The notes: a model not told the origin generated them from the letters alone. Counted from the stretch's first letter, positions 35,395 through 48,095 are shown. The stretch is 64,000 bases of DNA from Solen grandis (GCA_021229015.1 CM037789.1:40956926-41020925); one strand, 5' to 3'. Numbers and translations: made by a program.

Positions 35395-37970
35395 AGGCCG
35401 GGTTCCGAGGACGTGAGGGGGAAAATCTCATTGCAGACAAGGTTAGAAAAAGGTTGGATTTTTGTGAATGCTTGGGAAGTATAAAGTGTTGAACTTTTTT
35501 TTGCACGTGAAAAATACATATCTGTCCGGGAACAACAAACACTAAGCAATCTGGAAGAACTTGAACAAGTCTGAATTGAGGGGAGTAACCATAGTCTGGA
35601 AAGCATTGGGATGGTTTTCTGTCGAATTAGACACCAGATTTTTGCCATAGTTTTTTTGGATTGAAAAAACTGCCCCCGTTCTAAAGAAGCATTTAAATGT
35701 CAATGATAGTGAAAACAGTCTAAGAGTGTTGAAAAAAGCATGGGACACAGTTTAAAAATGACGGACAGGGGGAGACCTGGCTTGGAAATCTTCCTATTTA
35801 AAGGAAGCTTCATCTTATCCACACGCTTGCAAAAAAGTTTGTTGTTCAGTTTAGGGGAGAGACGAGATTTAATTTTCAGTTAAAATTTGAAAAAAATGGG
35901 GATTCGGGCGAGGCATTAAAACATTAGCAAAGAATAATTAAAACCTGCTAAGGGGGTTTTTGTCTTACCGGAGTTTAAGCAGGATCCCCCAAAATTTTTA
36001 AAAAACCTTTGCGAAATACAGAATGACCGAACTTCCAAATTCAAAAAAATTTGTTTTTATTTTCCCGTTTTGGAGTAATGGACGGATTAGTACCACTCCC
36101 AAATTGCAGAGAGAGGCGGTGAAGGTGGTGTTCACTGGGTCATGCCATATCTTCCGGAAACTGGATTCTTTAGACCGGCAAGGCTTAAAGAAGTGACTGG
36201 CCCTCGCGCCATTATATCTCCCCCCTTTTCCTTTGGCAATGTCAAACTTTTAAACGTTTTTGGGATGGAGGGACCAGTATTTCTGCCTTGCTTAGAGACT
36301 TTTTCCCCCAAACATCGATTTGCTCAAGTTACAGTGATTTACCCCCCGTTATCCAAGACAGGGGTTCATCCTTTTTCTGCATCTTACTGTTTTGAAAAGG
36401 TTTTCAAAGTACACCATGTAGAAAGTTCTACAAAGTGCATCAAAAATATCTTTCTGAAATTGAAAGCAACTTTTTCCAAGCCGACGGGGTAGCAATTAAG
36501 TTCGTGGTAAGCTTGAAAAAAATCAAAAAAAAAATTGACGCAGCAAACCAATACAAAGGGGACAAACTCGAACAACTACAGCTACCCATTCCATAAATTG
36601 TACCATTCATAAAAGGGTTTTTCAACATTATATACAGGTTGCAAAGGTTGGTCTTCATTTGCATCGAGAATTATTTAAGCCTTTGAGACCAAAAAGGGGG
36701 AACCGGGTTTATAGACATGTTTGGAAAAACTTCTGTGAATTGGTGGGAAAAATTTCTGGGGGGACATCAAAGGTTTGGCACTTCAAAAATTTTTTCCCAT
36801 AAACAAGGGTCCAGGTTTAGAGAACCCACTCGAACCCACAGACCAAAGGGGTTTTCTGTCTTTGGAAAATGTTTTGCTTGTTTATTGGAAACATTCCCCT
36901 TTTGTGTCTGTACACAAAAAACAATACAGCGCAACGTGGGATTGAGACCCAAAGGGGTTTTCGTAAATTGGTTTTGGTGTAGTGAAACTTCATAAAAAAA
37001 ATTTTGATGATTTTAAAAAAAATTTTCATTAAATTGGCAATTTTTTCTGACACTCGATCATTTCACAATGCTTTTGAAAGCTTAAAACCGGAAATGAAAA
37101 TAAGAAAATTGTCGGGGGAAATCACAATCGCTGAACCCATAAAAATTTATGTTTTAAGAAGGGAAAGGCCGATGGTTTTTGTCGTTTTTAAGGGACCTTC
37201 TTCAAAATTAAAAGGTAAAAGTTGAGTCATCTTTGAAAAAGGTATAAACTTTTATCTCTTGGTTTTTCCTGCGTTTAGGCCAGACAGATCAAATGCAGTT
37301 AGTGCGGGTAAAATTATATTATTGGCCCATTTTTAATATCGGGAAAGGGAAAAGGGAAGTTTGACGTGGTGGGTGCATCAGTTGTTTTTTCGAGCATGGA
37401 GGAAATAAAATTTTTGCCAAATTTTCATTGAAAGAAAAACCCCCCTTTCTTGGATAAAGCCTTTTGGGAGAAACTTGCCAAAGCAATTGAAAGAATTGAC
37501 CTATTAAAGGGCAAGTCTTTGCCCTTTGTTTAGTTTTGATTAAACTTGGAAGGTCTCGACTATCGAAAGCTGGTTTTCTTTGAGAGACGCTTCCTGCAGT
37601 CAATCGTCCCCGGGGACCTTTTCAAATTTTCAGTGCAAATTCAAGTCCATTTTGAATACAGTAAAGTTGTCCCGTTCACCCCCTCAACCCCGATAAAATT
37701 GGAAAAAAAAAGGGCAAAGAGGACACCTCAAACAAAGAGAAAAAACCTGTAACAGCGTATGGACGTCATTGAATTGGGGTTTCTTAATAAAAGTATTAAA
37801 ACAAATCCACAGGACATTTTTTAAGAAAGGGCAGACATCAAGAACGTTGGGCGGGAAATGCAAATACCAATAATCCCTCAAAAGTTTTTAAAAGTAAAAC
37901 TGAAGCGAATAAAAAAAAAAAAACAAAAAAACGGGGACAAAATCTTGAGCTCGGGCAAATTGAATTTATG
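35395..37970 (+). pseudogene. Unknown long gene body, copy 1 (frameshifted)
   Basis: A T-rich acceptor (TTTTTTTCAATTTCAG) ends at 35394 and is followed by about 2.6 kb that reads as protein in shifting frames. Pieces seen in both copies include FPFW then a segment with KLQREAV (about 36.05-36.13 kb) and YFCL. Others are KKIDAANQ (about 36.53), KPLRPK and HVWKNFCEL (36.68-36.73), LSGEITIAE (37.10) and VFVVFKGPSSKLKGK (37.17-37.22). A Lys/Arg-rich tail, KLEKKRAKRTPQTKRKN, lies at 37.70-37.75. The basic C-terminus suggests a nuclear or nucleic-acid-binding protein of roughly 700-850 residues. I cannot name the family. The breaks are single-base and often fall in homopolymers, so sequencing error is as likely as decay. 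The 3' end converges on the minus-strand gene at 39.1-39.8 kb. Confidence 0.5.
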
Positions 37971-38402
37971 AAAACTATTGTGTTTTTTGTCAGGACTAAA
38001 ATTAAATTTCCCTTCCCAAAAAACCCTCCCCTTAGAGTAACCCGCATTGAAAAAAAATCCATTGGGTATGTATAATAAATCATGTAGTAAAAAATAATGA
38101 AAAATAGTTTTTAAATTAAATTGTGTAATGGCAAAATTTATGGTTAAATATGGGGTAAGGTTGGAGTAAGGGGTTTTTGGGTTAAGTTAACCCCCTTTTT
38201 TTTCATATAAAGAGTATCCCTTTAAATTTTCGGGAAAGGGGGTTATGGGTATGAATGTTTATATTTGTTTTTTAAACCCATATTTTCACTAGTGAATAAT
38301 TTCAATGTCTTGTATAATATGAAAATTCTTTTAAATAAATGTTAATGTAAATTTAATTGTTTAAAACTTTTGTTTTTCTATTGACCAAAATACTTCTCCG
38401 TC

Positions 38403-38612
38403 AGATGTAATCGCTGCGACAATTTTCGGTATATAGCGACGTCCAGCTAATTACAGGGGAGGAAAACCCGAATGCAGGGGCACACGGGTAAACCACCGCC
38501 CTTCCACAAGCCAGCTAGAAACTTCCTCATTTAAAAAAACCGAGACCTGCCGGGGGAACCCAAACCCCACAGCGTGGGGGGCAAGTGATTGTTAAAGAAT
38601 CCAGTTTGTTTA
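38403..38612 (-). mobile_element. SINE, reversed and decayed, macro-repeat copy 1
   Basis: The reverse complement contains GTAATTAGCTGGACGTCGCT, CTGGCTTGTGGAAGGGCGG, CATTCGGGTTTTCCTCC and an eroded B box (GGGTTTGGGTTCCCCC). It is the same SINE as at 28,024 and 62,719. It lies between the two convergent gene bodies and has a counterpart in copy 2, so it predates the tandem duplication. Confidence 0.85.
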
Positions 38613-39074
38613 AATTGACAAAAAAATTAAAAATGTAGTTTTTTTCATCTTTGGAAATAACTGCATCAAAAACAGGACAGACGAAAATTTTACATTTATT
38701 TAATAAATTGCTTTAAAATTTCAAGTGTTAAAAAATAAATTAAAAAAAAAGAAAACAGTAAAAGAAAAAAATAATCAGCACATTTGAAAAAAACTTGATG
38801 TGTAAAAATGATTATTCTAAAAATTTTAAAAATAATGAACAAATAATTGAACCCCACAGTTTACTAATAAGAAATAAGGCTATACTGAACCTTAAATCTT
38901 TAAGTACACCTGATACAAAATTAATAAAAAAAATAATGATCACAATCATAAAAAATTTCCCGACAAGATTGAAAAAGAATTGAAACGAAAAAGAAAAGCA
39001 AAACCAAATTAATTTTCACAACCTGAGGAAAATATTATCTTAGTATATCAAACTTGTAGATTTTTAGTTTTTTC

Positions 39075-39773
39075 CGAATAAAAACCTGTCCTTTCTTGTC
39101 GAATATCCTTCACCTCTGTCGTTGCATTCGCCATCTACGGGGCCCACTTTTTTCCCCACGTCCATAGAGGAAACTATTCATTAGCAAAGCCGCATTGATT
39201 TTTTTCCCCAATTTTTTTTCTGTAGGTTCTTACATTTTTCCCCGCAAAAATGGGTAAAACTATGTTTTTTCCTTCAGGCTAAAAAGTAGAGCACCAATCC
39301 CGTCCTTGCTCCGGCGGAAAAAGTGGTTGATGACTGATTTTTTGCCTGAAAAATAAAAGAAATTCAATTGAAGCCCAAAAAAAAAATAAGTACTTTTTAA
39401 ATCATATTATGGAATGTATTCTACATCCTGGAAATTACAGATAACCCGAAACTTGTTTATTTCATAAAGATTAATTTTTATTAAAAATTTGCATCGCAAA
39501 ATATATCTTACCTGAAAACCTATTTTCTTCTCCAACAAAAAATACTGCACAAAGGCTTTTTTGCGCAGGGTTAGTTTCTCTTGTCTGGTCCATTTTTCGG
39601 TGTAATTTTTCTTAAATTTTGATGCAGTGAAAATCCAAAATTGGGGGTTGTGGATGTCTTTGGAATCGTCTTTTAAAGGTGAAGCCAACTTCATTTCTTT
39701 GTTCTTTTTTTGAACTGCGTTGAGTGCGGGAAGGACTAGTTATTTCGTCCGACGGGTATGACTTTGGGTCCAT
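39075..39773 (-). pseudogene. Unknown two-exon gene, copy 1
   Basis: ATG at 39773 opens MDPKSYPSDEITSPSRTQRS; one frameshift later the same exon reads KDIHNPQFWIF, KKNYTEKW, EKLTLRKKAFVQYF and LLEKKIGFQ. It ends at a good donor (TTTTCAG|GTAAGATA, exon end 39512). A 166-bp intron follows, then an acceptor (TTTATTTTTCAG) and exon 2 from 39345 (KSVINHFFRRSKDGIGALLF). Copy 2 reads on to AYFWPEKIKHSFTVY and a Lys/Arg/Trp-rich end. The protein is small (about 170-190 residues) and basic; no family recognised. Conserved splice sites and protein-like text in both copies argue for a real gene. Frameshifts may be base-calling errors. Confidence 0.5.
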
Positions 39774-41204
39774 TAAACACTGACTTCTCCAAGAATTTTC
39801 AGATGCGATGGGGTGTTCCTAATTCCTAAAAAAACTTTTTTTTAAGCTATAAAACCTTCGTCGACCGCCAATTCGTTTTTTTTTCTTTTAAACCATCACC
39901 CTGCTCATCTCAGAATTTTTATTTAAAAAATTGAACTTCACTGTACCCCTTAAATTTCCAAAAGTAAATTCTTTTAGACTGTCAATTTACTGCATTTCCT
40001 TTTTTGAATTTTTTTTCAACTTCATCAATGATGTTTCCATAGGCAACCCTGAAAAAAAATAGAAATGATTACACTTCATTTTTTTTGCTGAAAACCGTTA
40101 AAAAGAAACTGTCATTTAAAATTAAACAGTAATTTACTTAAAATTGACCACATTCATTTTGACTGATAAAAATTGAATGACTATTTATTTTTTTTCTATG
40201 AGAAATCAATTGTCACATATTGAAATTCAAAATTCACAAAATGTAATAAAAAAAACAAAATAACTTATCACCAGACTTTTTTTAATAAAGTCTCGCCCAC
40301 ACTGGAACAAAAAGAGAAAAAAATAAAAAATTATTATCTGCTAAAAAAAATATTGTTATGAAATTATAGCCATTATATCCAGGAAAAATTAATCGCAGTT
40401 AACCCCAATTCTAAAAACTTTGGGTTTTTAAAAATCCTTTTCCTCGTGTTAACAACAAATGTAAAAAAGGGGGAATTTCAGTTTTTAGTTGTTTTCTTTT
40501 TAGTGGGGTTAATTTTAGGGGTTGGGGTTAGGGAAAAAGGCTTTTTGGGACGAGTGGGTTAGGGTTGGGGTTTGGGGTTTTAGGAAAAAGACCATTTACA
40601 AAACGAACTCGAGTTCTGAACATTGCTTCCCCCACCGTAATTAGTTGACGTCACTTTTTTCCCGCCAAAATGTTTTCCCCGGGATTTTTGGGTTAAAATT
40701 GGCATTTAGTGTGGGAAGTTGTGGGGGAAAGACGTATTTATTTTTTTGTATTTTGCATACGAGGAGACTTATATTGATATTGGATCATAATTTTAGGGTA
40801 AGAGGTTTTTTGCATGGTAAACATCTTTTAGTTATTGTTAACTATATGTGTTTTTTAATAAATTTTTTAAAAATATGTAACATTGAAATTTAATAAAAGA
40901 AATAGAAGAAAAAAATTGAATGAAAACGCATTTGAATCAAAAATTTTTCATATTTTATTTGTAATTTTTTTTTATTTTTTAAAACAAAACAAAACTAAAT
41001 GACAATAGTATGGCTAGAATTTAAGATAAAAAAGTTTATTGTTTTTATTTTATATATCAGAATATTAATTTAAAAAAAAGCTTTAAAAACCAAATCCGCT
41101 AAGACTTTTTTTTATTAAAATTTTAAAGTGATTATAAAAGAATAAATTAACAAATTTAAAATTTTTAATGTCAGCGAATTTAATGAAAAAACCCAAAGGG
41201 ACAC

Positions 41205-41790
41205 CGCGTTACTTAAATAGTTACTTTGTCTCTATTGGTCCGAACCCGGTTTCCCCCGTCAAAAAGGGGAAAACCGGTTTCTAAAATAATTTCCTTTTAT
41301 CGAAGGTAACGAACTTGGTACCCGGTTAAAAAGGGGTTTCGTTTTACAAAATGTTTTCTTTGTTTCAATTCGGTAACCCAAATTGGGTTACCCTCGGTTA
41401 TAAAGGTTACCGTTTACTAAATTAGATTTCTTTTTTAATATGGGAACCCAACTTGGGGTTACCCCCCCGGTTTTAAAGGTTACCGTTTACTAAAAATAGG
41501 TTCTTTGTTCAATGTGGGGAAACCCAAATTGGTTTCCTCGGTTTTAAAGGTTACCGTGTTTCTAAATAGATTTCTTTTTCAATTTGGGGAAACCCCAAAT
41601 TGGGTTTCCCCGGGTTTTAAAGGGGTTTCCGGTTTCAAAAAAAAAATTCTTTGTTTCAATGCGGGGCCACTTGGGTTCCCCCGGTTTTAAATGGGGTTTC
41701 CCTTTCTAAATTTAATTTCTTTTTTTTCAATATGGGATCCCAACTTGGGTTCCCTCGTTTATAAAGGGTTTCCCTGTTTCTAAAAAAAAG
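41205..41790. repeat. ~70-bp minisatellite, about eight copies
   Basis: Units contain TTTCTTTGTTTCAATATGGG, AACCCAACTTGGGTTACC, CTCGGTT, TAAAGGTTACCGTTT and CTAAA. GGTTACC and AACCC..GGGTT give each unit a small palindrome. Copies vary mostly by run-length changes. Confidence 0.85.
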
Positions 41791-41939
41791 GTTTTTTTTT
41801 GGAACCGGACTTGTATGTCCAGGTAAACTGAGTAACCTTTTAAAGTTGGTTAAAACGGTTATATGTCATTGTTAACTTGCAGCGGGTTCCCAGGGGTATT
41901 TCAGTAAAGTTGTTACCCCGCGGGCATAAGTTAGGGAAC

Positions 41940-42479
41940 CCATTTATTGTTTTTCAATGTCTGGGTAACCAAGGGTTACCCAAAAACCAACTCAGGGTTA
42001 CCCCCCCAAACCATAACCCGTTACCCAAACCCCCCACCAGGGTTTCGAAAACCCTTTAAACCCGGGGGTTACCCAACCCTTCCCCAAGGTTACCCCAAAT
42101 TAAACCCAACCCCAAAACCCTTTCCCAGGGGTTCCCAAACCCCTTCCCAAGTTTCCCCAATTTTAAAAACCCCAAACCCTTACCCAGGGTTCACAAACCC
42201 TTCCCCCAAAGGTTTTTTTCCCAAGTTTTTAAACCCAAACCCAAACCTTAACCAGGGGTTTCCCAAACCCTTCCCAGGGTTTTCCCAAAACCCCCCCCAA
42301 GGTTACCCCTTTTTTAAAACCCAAACCCCAAACCCCTTACCCCGGGTTACACAAACCCTTCCCCAAGGTTACCCCAAATTTTTTTAAACCCAAACCCAAA
42401 CACTTAAACCGGTTACCCCAAAACCCTTACCAGGGTTACCCAAAAACCCCTTTCCCCCAAAGGACCCAAGTTTTTAAAA
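41940..42479. repeat. C-rich degenerate telomere-like tract
   Basis: A dense series of CCCAAACCCTTACCCAGGGTTACC variants, that is, CCCTAA-like motifs mixed with GGGTTACC. The long frame at 41947-42387 (rich in Pro, Asn and Thr) is a product of this repeat, not a gene. Confidence 0.75.
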
Positions 42480-43576
42480 GGGTTTTTGGGGTTTGGGGTT
42501 AGGGTTAGGGTTAGGGGTTTGGGTATAGGGTTGAAACGAAGTTGACCCGTAAAGAAAGACCCAACCCTGACCCAAAACAAAATGGCTGACATACGGGTCT
42601 TTTTTTTCCCTCAATATTGGTTGTTTTGGCATATGCTTTACATCGACTTCCTTCAAATTTTTTTTCGCCCTTTTTTCAGTTACCCCTTTGCAAGTTTATG
42701 TAAAAAGATGTGATAGTGATTTTATTTTGGATTTTTGTGCTACCTATTTTTTGAAGGAAGTTGACTTTTGCATTTCATTTTTTTTTTTCTTTTCCTTTGA
42801 AAATTTATTCATAACGGGTGATTTGAGGAAATAGATTTATTTTTTAATTTTTAAATTAAAGTATTAATTTTGTCAGAATTTTAACAAACAAGTATTGGTT
42901 TTTTATTTATATATTTCCATTCTCTTTCACGATTCATTTTTTTTAACAAAAAAAAGTAGCATTGTGTCATAGTTTTTTTTTTTTTGAATAATATTGTGGG
43001 TTATCAATTTTAGACCTAATATATTATAATAAAACTGGTTTTTTAATGAAATAAAAATATATGATTAGAAGCTTATTTTTTTTTGGACAAACTTTTAATT
43101 TTTTAAATATTTTTTCGAGATTACATATCCCCAACTGCAAGTAAATTTACCTCTAGTTTACTCCACCCTAACCCAAAACCCTAACCTAACCCCCGTCTTC
43201 AGTACCGATTTTTTAAAATTTTAAAAAATTATCGAGATTTTTAATTTCTCTATAATTTGGATAAACTCTTTTGCGACTAGTTTTCTCCAAACCCCTTCCC
43301 CTAACCTAACCTTAAATGTAAAACCTGTTTTGTCGTCCTATTTATGTTTTATTACTTTTTCTTTTTAAAAATTCATTCCTCATTTGGATAAACCTAGTTA
43401 CAGTTAGTTTTTCTCTTTTCCAAACCCTTTAAACCTTAACCATACCAAAACCCGGGGAACCCTAACCCATTCACTTAAGGGGTTTAAATGAACTGTGATT
43501 TGGAGTTTAATTTAAACAATATGAATTAATTACCAAAAATTTCCCATTTAATTTAATTTTTATTTTTCCATTTCAG

Positions 43577-46290
43577 ATGGTCGATTCCCAGACGATAGGT
43601 GGAAAATCTAATCTCTAGACACAGGGTTTGGAATGTTTGAGTTTTTTCGAATGCTTTAGGGAAATATAAAGGGGTTTAAAAATTTTTTCTACGTGAAAAA
43701 AATACTGTCGAGGAACAACATAACATCTGAAAATCTGGGAAAACTTGATTTTAAGTCATATGATGGAGAACCTAGTCGAAAAAACATTGCGGAGGTTTTT
43801 TTGCGAAATTCAGACACCAGATTTTTTTCCAGATATTTTTTGGGTGAAAAAAAGTTCCCCCCTTTTAAAGAAGCATTTGAAATTGTCAATGTAAGTGAAA
43901 ACATCTAAGAGTGTTGAAGAAGCATCGGGGCACAGCTTATATATGACGGACAGTGGGGGGGAAACCGCTTGGAATTTCCCTACTTAAGGAAGCTTCTTTA
44001 TCCACCGACTTGCAAAAAAAACTTGTTGTTCATTTTTTTGGAGGAGAGATTTTAAATTTTTAGTTAAATTGAAGAAAATGTGGGTTCGGGCGAGGGATTT
44101 CAAAAAAGCAAAGTAACTTTAACGCGCAAGAGGGTTTTTTTTCTTACCCGAAAATGAAGCTAGATCCTCCAAAGTTTTTTAAAAACGCTTTGCGAAATAC
44201 AAATGACCGAACTTCCCAAAATTTTAAAAATTGTGTTTTGTTTTTCCCTTTTTGGGGATAAAAGGAGGGGTTAGTACCCCCTGCCAATTTCAGATGAGAA
44301 GCGGTGGAAGAATGTGTGTTCACGTAGGGCATGCCAATCTTCCGGGGAAAAATGGTTCCCCTTTTGGGGCCCGGGAAGGCTTTAAAAAAAGTGACGGGCC
44401 TCCTGCCAATTTTTTTTTTGCCTTTTCCTTTGGAAAATGTGCAAACTTTCAAACGTCTTTGGTGGTAGGGATCTCAGTATTTCTGCCTTTCTTAGAGACG
44501 TTTGTCCCAAAACACAATTTGCTCAGCGTACAGTGATTTTCCACAAACCCTTTTTTCCCAAAGACACGGGGCATCCTATTTCTGCATCAAACTGATTGTA
44601 AAAAGGGATTCAAAGTCACCCCTGTGGAGAAGTCCTACAAAAATTTTCCGAAATATCTTTTTGAAATTGAAAGCAACTTTTTTCCAAAGTCGCGACGGGG
44701 GATGCGATTAGAGTTCGGGGTAAGCTTGAAAATATCAGAAAAAAAATTGACGCAGCAAACCAATCGAAGGACAAACTAACAATTACTTACCCCTTCCATG
44801 AATGTACCATTTATGAAAGGTTTTAAATTAAAACAGGTTCGAAGGTTTTGGGCTTCTTTGCTCAGAATTATTTGAAGCCTTTGGGGAAACCAAAAAAAGG
44901 GGACCGGGAATAACATGTTTGGGAAAAAATTTCATGTGAATTGGCTGTGGGAAAAAATTCTCTGGGGGCCCAATGGCTGGCACTCAAGAATTTTTCCATA
45001 AACCAGGTCCAGGTTTAGAGTACCCTCTCGTAGCCGCACAGACCCAATGGGATTTCTGCTTTGGAAAAATTTTTTCTTTTGTATAGAGGAACTACATTTC
45101 CTCCCTTGGTCTGTACACAAAAACTAAAACGCAACGTCGGATTGAGAGCGCAAATGGTTTTTTGTAATTTTGGGGGGATGTAGTAAACCCGTCAAGGCAA
45201 AAAACTTTTATGACTTTACTAAAAGAATTTCATTTAATTGGCAATTTTTCTGACACTCGACATTTCACAATGCTGTTAAAGCTTACCGGAAATGCTAAAA
45301 GAAAATAGTCGGGGAATCACAATCGCTGAAATCTACAAAGGTTGATGTCAGTTAAAAAGGGAAAAAGGCCGAGGATTTGTCGTATTAAGGACCCTTTTTT
45401 TCAATCTAAAGGTCAAATTGAGTCATTATTGAAAAAGGTATAAACGTTTTTCTCTTGTTACTTTTCCGCGTTTTGGCCTGACGAGAGCAATGAAATTATG
45501 TGCTGGGGGGTAAAGTATGGGTTTTTGGCCATTGTTACATATCAGGGAAAGGGGGAACGGAAGTATTTACGGGATAGGGGGCATGCAGTTTGTTTCAACA
45601 TGGAGAAAAAGAAACTTTGCCATAGTTCATTGGGACAGAGGAAAACCCCCCCCCCCCCCCCCCCTTTTCCTTTGATTTAAAGTGTTTTGGGGAAACTTGC
45701 CGAACACAATTGAAAAAGTGACCGATTAAGGGGCAGTCTTTGTCTCTTGTTTAGCAGATTCAACTTGGGGGTACGTCGCAACGAAAGCTAGGCGTTGAGA
45801 ACAGTTTTCCCGTCACAATCTCCCTCAGGGTCCTTAAATTCAGTCAATTTCAAATCCCTTTGTGAATACGTAAAGTTGTTCCGCCTTCATCCCTCAACCC
45901 CATAAAATTGGGGAAAAAAAAAGGGCTTTTGAGGACACCTCAAAAAATAAGAAAAAAACACAAATGGGAAAAAAATGTACCAAAGAGTGACGACAAGTTG
46001 AACAACCCAACCGAATAGGGGATAGAACTTAGCAAAAAAACAACAACAGAGTCAGAGGGAACCCGTCAAACACAAACCAAGCATCGTGTAAAAGCGTATG
46101 GACGTCATTTAAATTTGGGGCTTTTAATGAAAATGATTTAAAAAATCCACAGGGACATTGTTTAAGAAATGGCAGAACAAGAACGTTGTCGGGAAAAACA
46201 AAACCAGAAAATCCCCCAAACATTTAAAGTAAAACTGAACGAATAAAAAAGAAAAACAAATAAAATCTTGATCGGCTTTTGAATTTATTT
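43577..46290 (+). pseudogene. Unknown long gene body, copy 2 (frameshifted)
   Basis: The acceptor TTTTTCCATTTCAG ends at 43576. The exon follows the same order of peptide segments as copy 1: ENLGKLDFKSYDGEPSRKNI (43.73-43.80 kb), MKLDPPKFFKNALRNTNDRT (44.15-44.21), VFLPFLETFVPKHN (44.48-44.52), KKIDAANQ (44.74) and the basic KKR tail near 45.92. An extra ~150-base segment between the KKR tail and the last segment (about 45.95-46.10 kb) is not in copy 1. It encodes Lys/Thr/Asn-rich text and is either a true copy difference or a collapse in copy 1. A C16 run at about 45,647-45,662 marks poor consensus. No family recognised. Confidence 0.5.
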
Positions 46291-46714
46291 TCCCAAATAT
46301 TGTGTTTTTTGTCAGGCTATTTAAATTTAAATTCTTACACAAACCCCTCAGCCTTAGAGAAGGCATTTAAACTCATACCTATATAGGGAGTATATAGAAT
46401 GCATGTAGTCAAAAATAAGAAAATGATTTTAAATTAAAAGTGTAAAAGGCAAAAAATTTTTGGTTAAAATTGGTAAGGTTTTGGGGTAATGGGTTGGGTT
46501 AAGTTAACACCCCTTTTTTCAGTATAAAAAGTATACCCTTTTAAAATTTATCATAAGGGGTTATGGGTATGAATGTTTTTAATTTTATTTTAAACCATAT
46601 TTTTCCCCCTAGTGAAAATATTTCAAAATTCCTTTTTGATATGAAATAGCATTTTAATAAATGTTAATGTGATTTAATTGATTAAACGTTTTGTTTTTCT
46701 ATTGACCTGAAAAC

Positions 46715-46925
46715 ATCTCCGTCAATGTAACCGGTGCGAAATTTTCGGTCTATAGCGACGCCACTAATTTAAAGGGGAGAAAAAACCCCCAATGCAGAGG
46801 CACCCGGGAAACCCCGACCTTCCGCAAGCCAGCGGAAAGCTTCCTCACTTAAAAAACCCAGACCCTGCGGGGAATCGAACCCACAGCGGTAGGGGTAAGT
46901 GATTGTTAAAGGAACCAGTTGTTTT
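46715..46925 (-). mobile_element. SINE, reversed and decayed, macro-repeat copy 2
   Basis: The reverse complement contains GCGTCGCTATAGACCG, TGGCTTGCGGAAGGTCGGGG and a B box that is better preserved than in copy 1 (GTGGGTTCGATTCCCC). It sits at the same position as the SINE at 38.4 kb. Confidence 0.85.
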
Positions 46926-47382
46926 TAAAATTTATCTAAAAAAATTTGAAAAATGTAGTATATTCACATTTGGGAAAAACTGCGATGCAGTATAACCATG
47001 GACAAGAGTAAATTAAAATTTATTAAATAATTGCTTTAAATTTAAAGTTTAACAATCAATTAACAAAAAAAAAAATCATGTGAAAGAAAGAAAATAATAG
47101 CACACTGAAAACAAATTATTGTAAAAAATTTTAGTTTTCTATAAATTTAAATATGAACAAAAAATTGAACCCCCCCGTTTTTATCTATTAAAAAAATTTT
47201 AAGGGTATATCTAACCGTTAAATCATTTAGTACACCCTGATACAAAAATTTAATAAAAAAAAATAATGCACAATCATAAAAATTCGACAAGATTGAAATA
47301 AGAATGGGAACTGTAAAAAGAAAGCAAAAAACAAATTATTTTCACAAAACCGAGTGAAAATATTAGTCTTAGTTAACTACTT

Positions 47383-48095
47383 TTAGATTTTTTGTTTTGC
47401 CAAATAAATAGTCCATGTCCTGTCTTGTCGTTCCTTCACCCTGCGTTGCATTCGCCACACTGGGGGCCCCTCATTTTCCCACGTCCATAGAGGCAAATAT
47501 TTATTTTGCAAGTCCGCATTGTTGTTCTGCCCTTTTTTTTTCTGTAGGTTCTTACACTTTTCCCCCAAGTAAACGGTAAAACTATGTTTGATTTTTTCCG
47601 GCCAAAAATAAGCACCACATCCCTCCTTTACTCCGGCGGAAAAAAATGCGTTGATGACTGATCTTTTTGCCTGAAAAAAAAAAATAATTTAATTAAGTCC
47701 AAAAACCCAAAAAAAGTACGTTTAAATCATATTATGGAATGTATCTACACCTGGAAATTACGATTTACCCGAAACTTTTTTTATTTATAAAGATTTAAAA
47801 ATGTTTTATATATGCTCAAAAATAATCTTCCTGAAAAAACCCCTTTTTTCTTCTCCCAAAATAAAAACGCACAAAAAGGGTTTTGCGCGGGGGTTTGCTT
47901 CTCTTGTTTGGGCCTTTTCGGTGAAATTTTTCTTCAAGTTTGATCGCTGAAAAATCTCTTAGTCTTGAGGGGATGGGAGCTTGGAATGTCTTCTTTAAAA
48001 GGGGAAGCCCAAATTTAGTTTTGCTTCTTGTTTTGAACTGGCTTGAGCTCTGGGGGACATTTTTTTTTCTGTCCCTGGGGTGACATTTGGTCCCT
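47383..48095 (-). pseudogene. Unknown two-exon gene, copy 2
   Basis: Counterpart of the gene at 39.1-39.8 kb. The position of the copy 1 start codon reads AGG here (48093-48095). Exon 1 text is GPNVTPGTEKK and SSKQEAKLNLGF, then frameshifted. The donor lies near 47,831 and has lost one base relative to copy 1. Exon 2 starts after an acceptor at 47,671 and reads VINAFFSAGVKEGCGAYFW, PEKIKHSFTVYLG, EKCKNLQKKKGQNNNADLQN, PLWTWENE, VWRMQRRVKERQ and a stop near 47,383. A cluster of Trp and basic residues closes the protein. If the start and donor losses are genuine, this copy is dead; if they are base-call errors, it may be intact. Confidence 0.5.

Larger units (their letters stand above)
34250..42479. 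repeat. TTAGGG-bounded macro-repeat, copy 1 (~8.2 kb)
   Basis: Matched landmarks in the two copies show an offset of about 8.19 kb at 35.39/43.58 kb and 8.32 kb at 39.4/47.7 kb. Copy 1 starts after GGTAACCCGGG with three exact TTAGGG units (34,330-34,349). In order it holds a short possible first exon with TCACGTGA (34417-34424), a TTAGGG-like C-rich intronic segment (34,985-35,290), the plus-strand gene body, a minus-oriented SINE and the minus-strand two-exon gene. GGGTTAGGGT-like text follows (40,500-40,590), then a ~70-bp minisatellite and a degenerate CCCTAA-like tract. Base-level errors are frequent. Confidence 0.8.

Noticed and set aside
36142..36492. Independent 116-codon gene
   Set aside because: It is one unbroken stretch of the longer plus-strand gene body and may not be in the true frame; the second copy shows neighbouring frames continue the same text.
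41947..42387. 146-codon Pro/Asn-rich ORF
   Set aside because: Translation of a CCCTAA-like repeat; no start context, no codon bias, and all three frames give similar low-complexity text.
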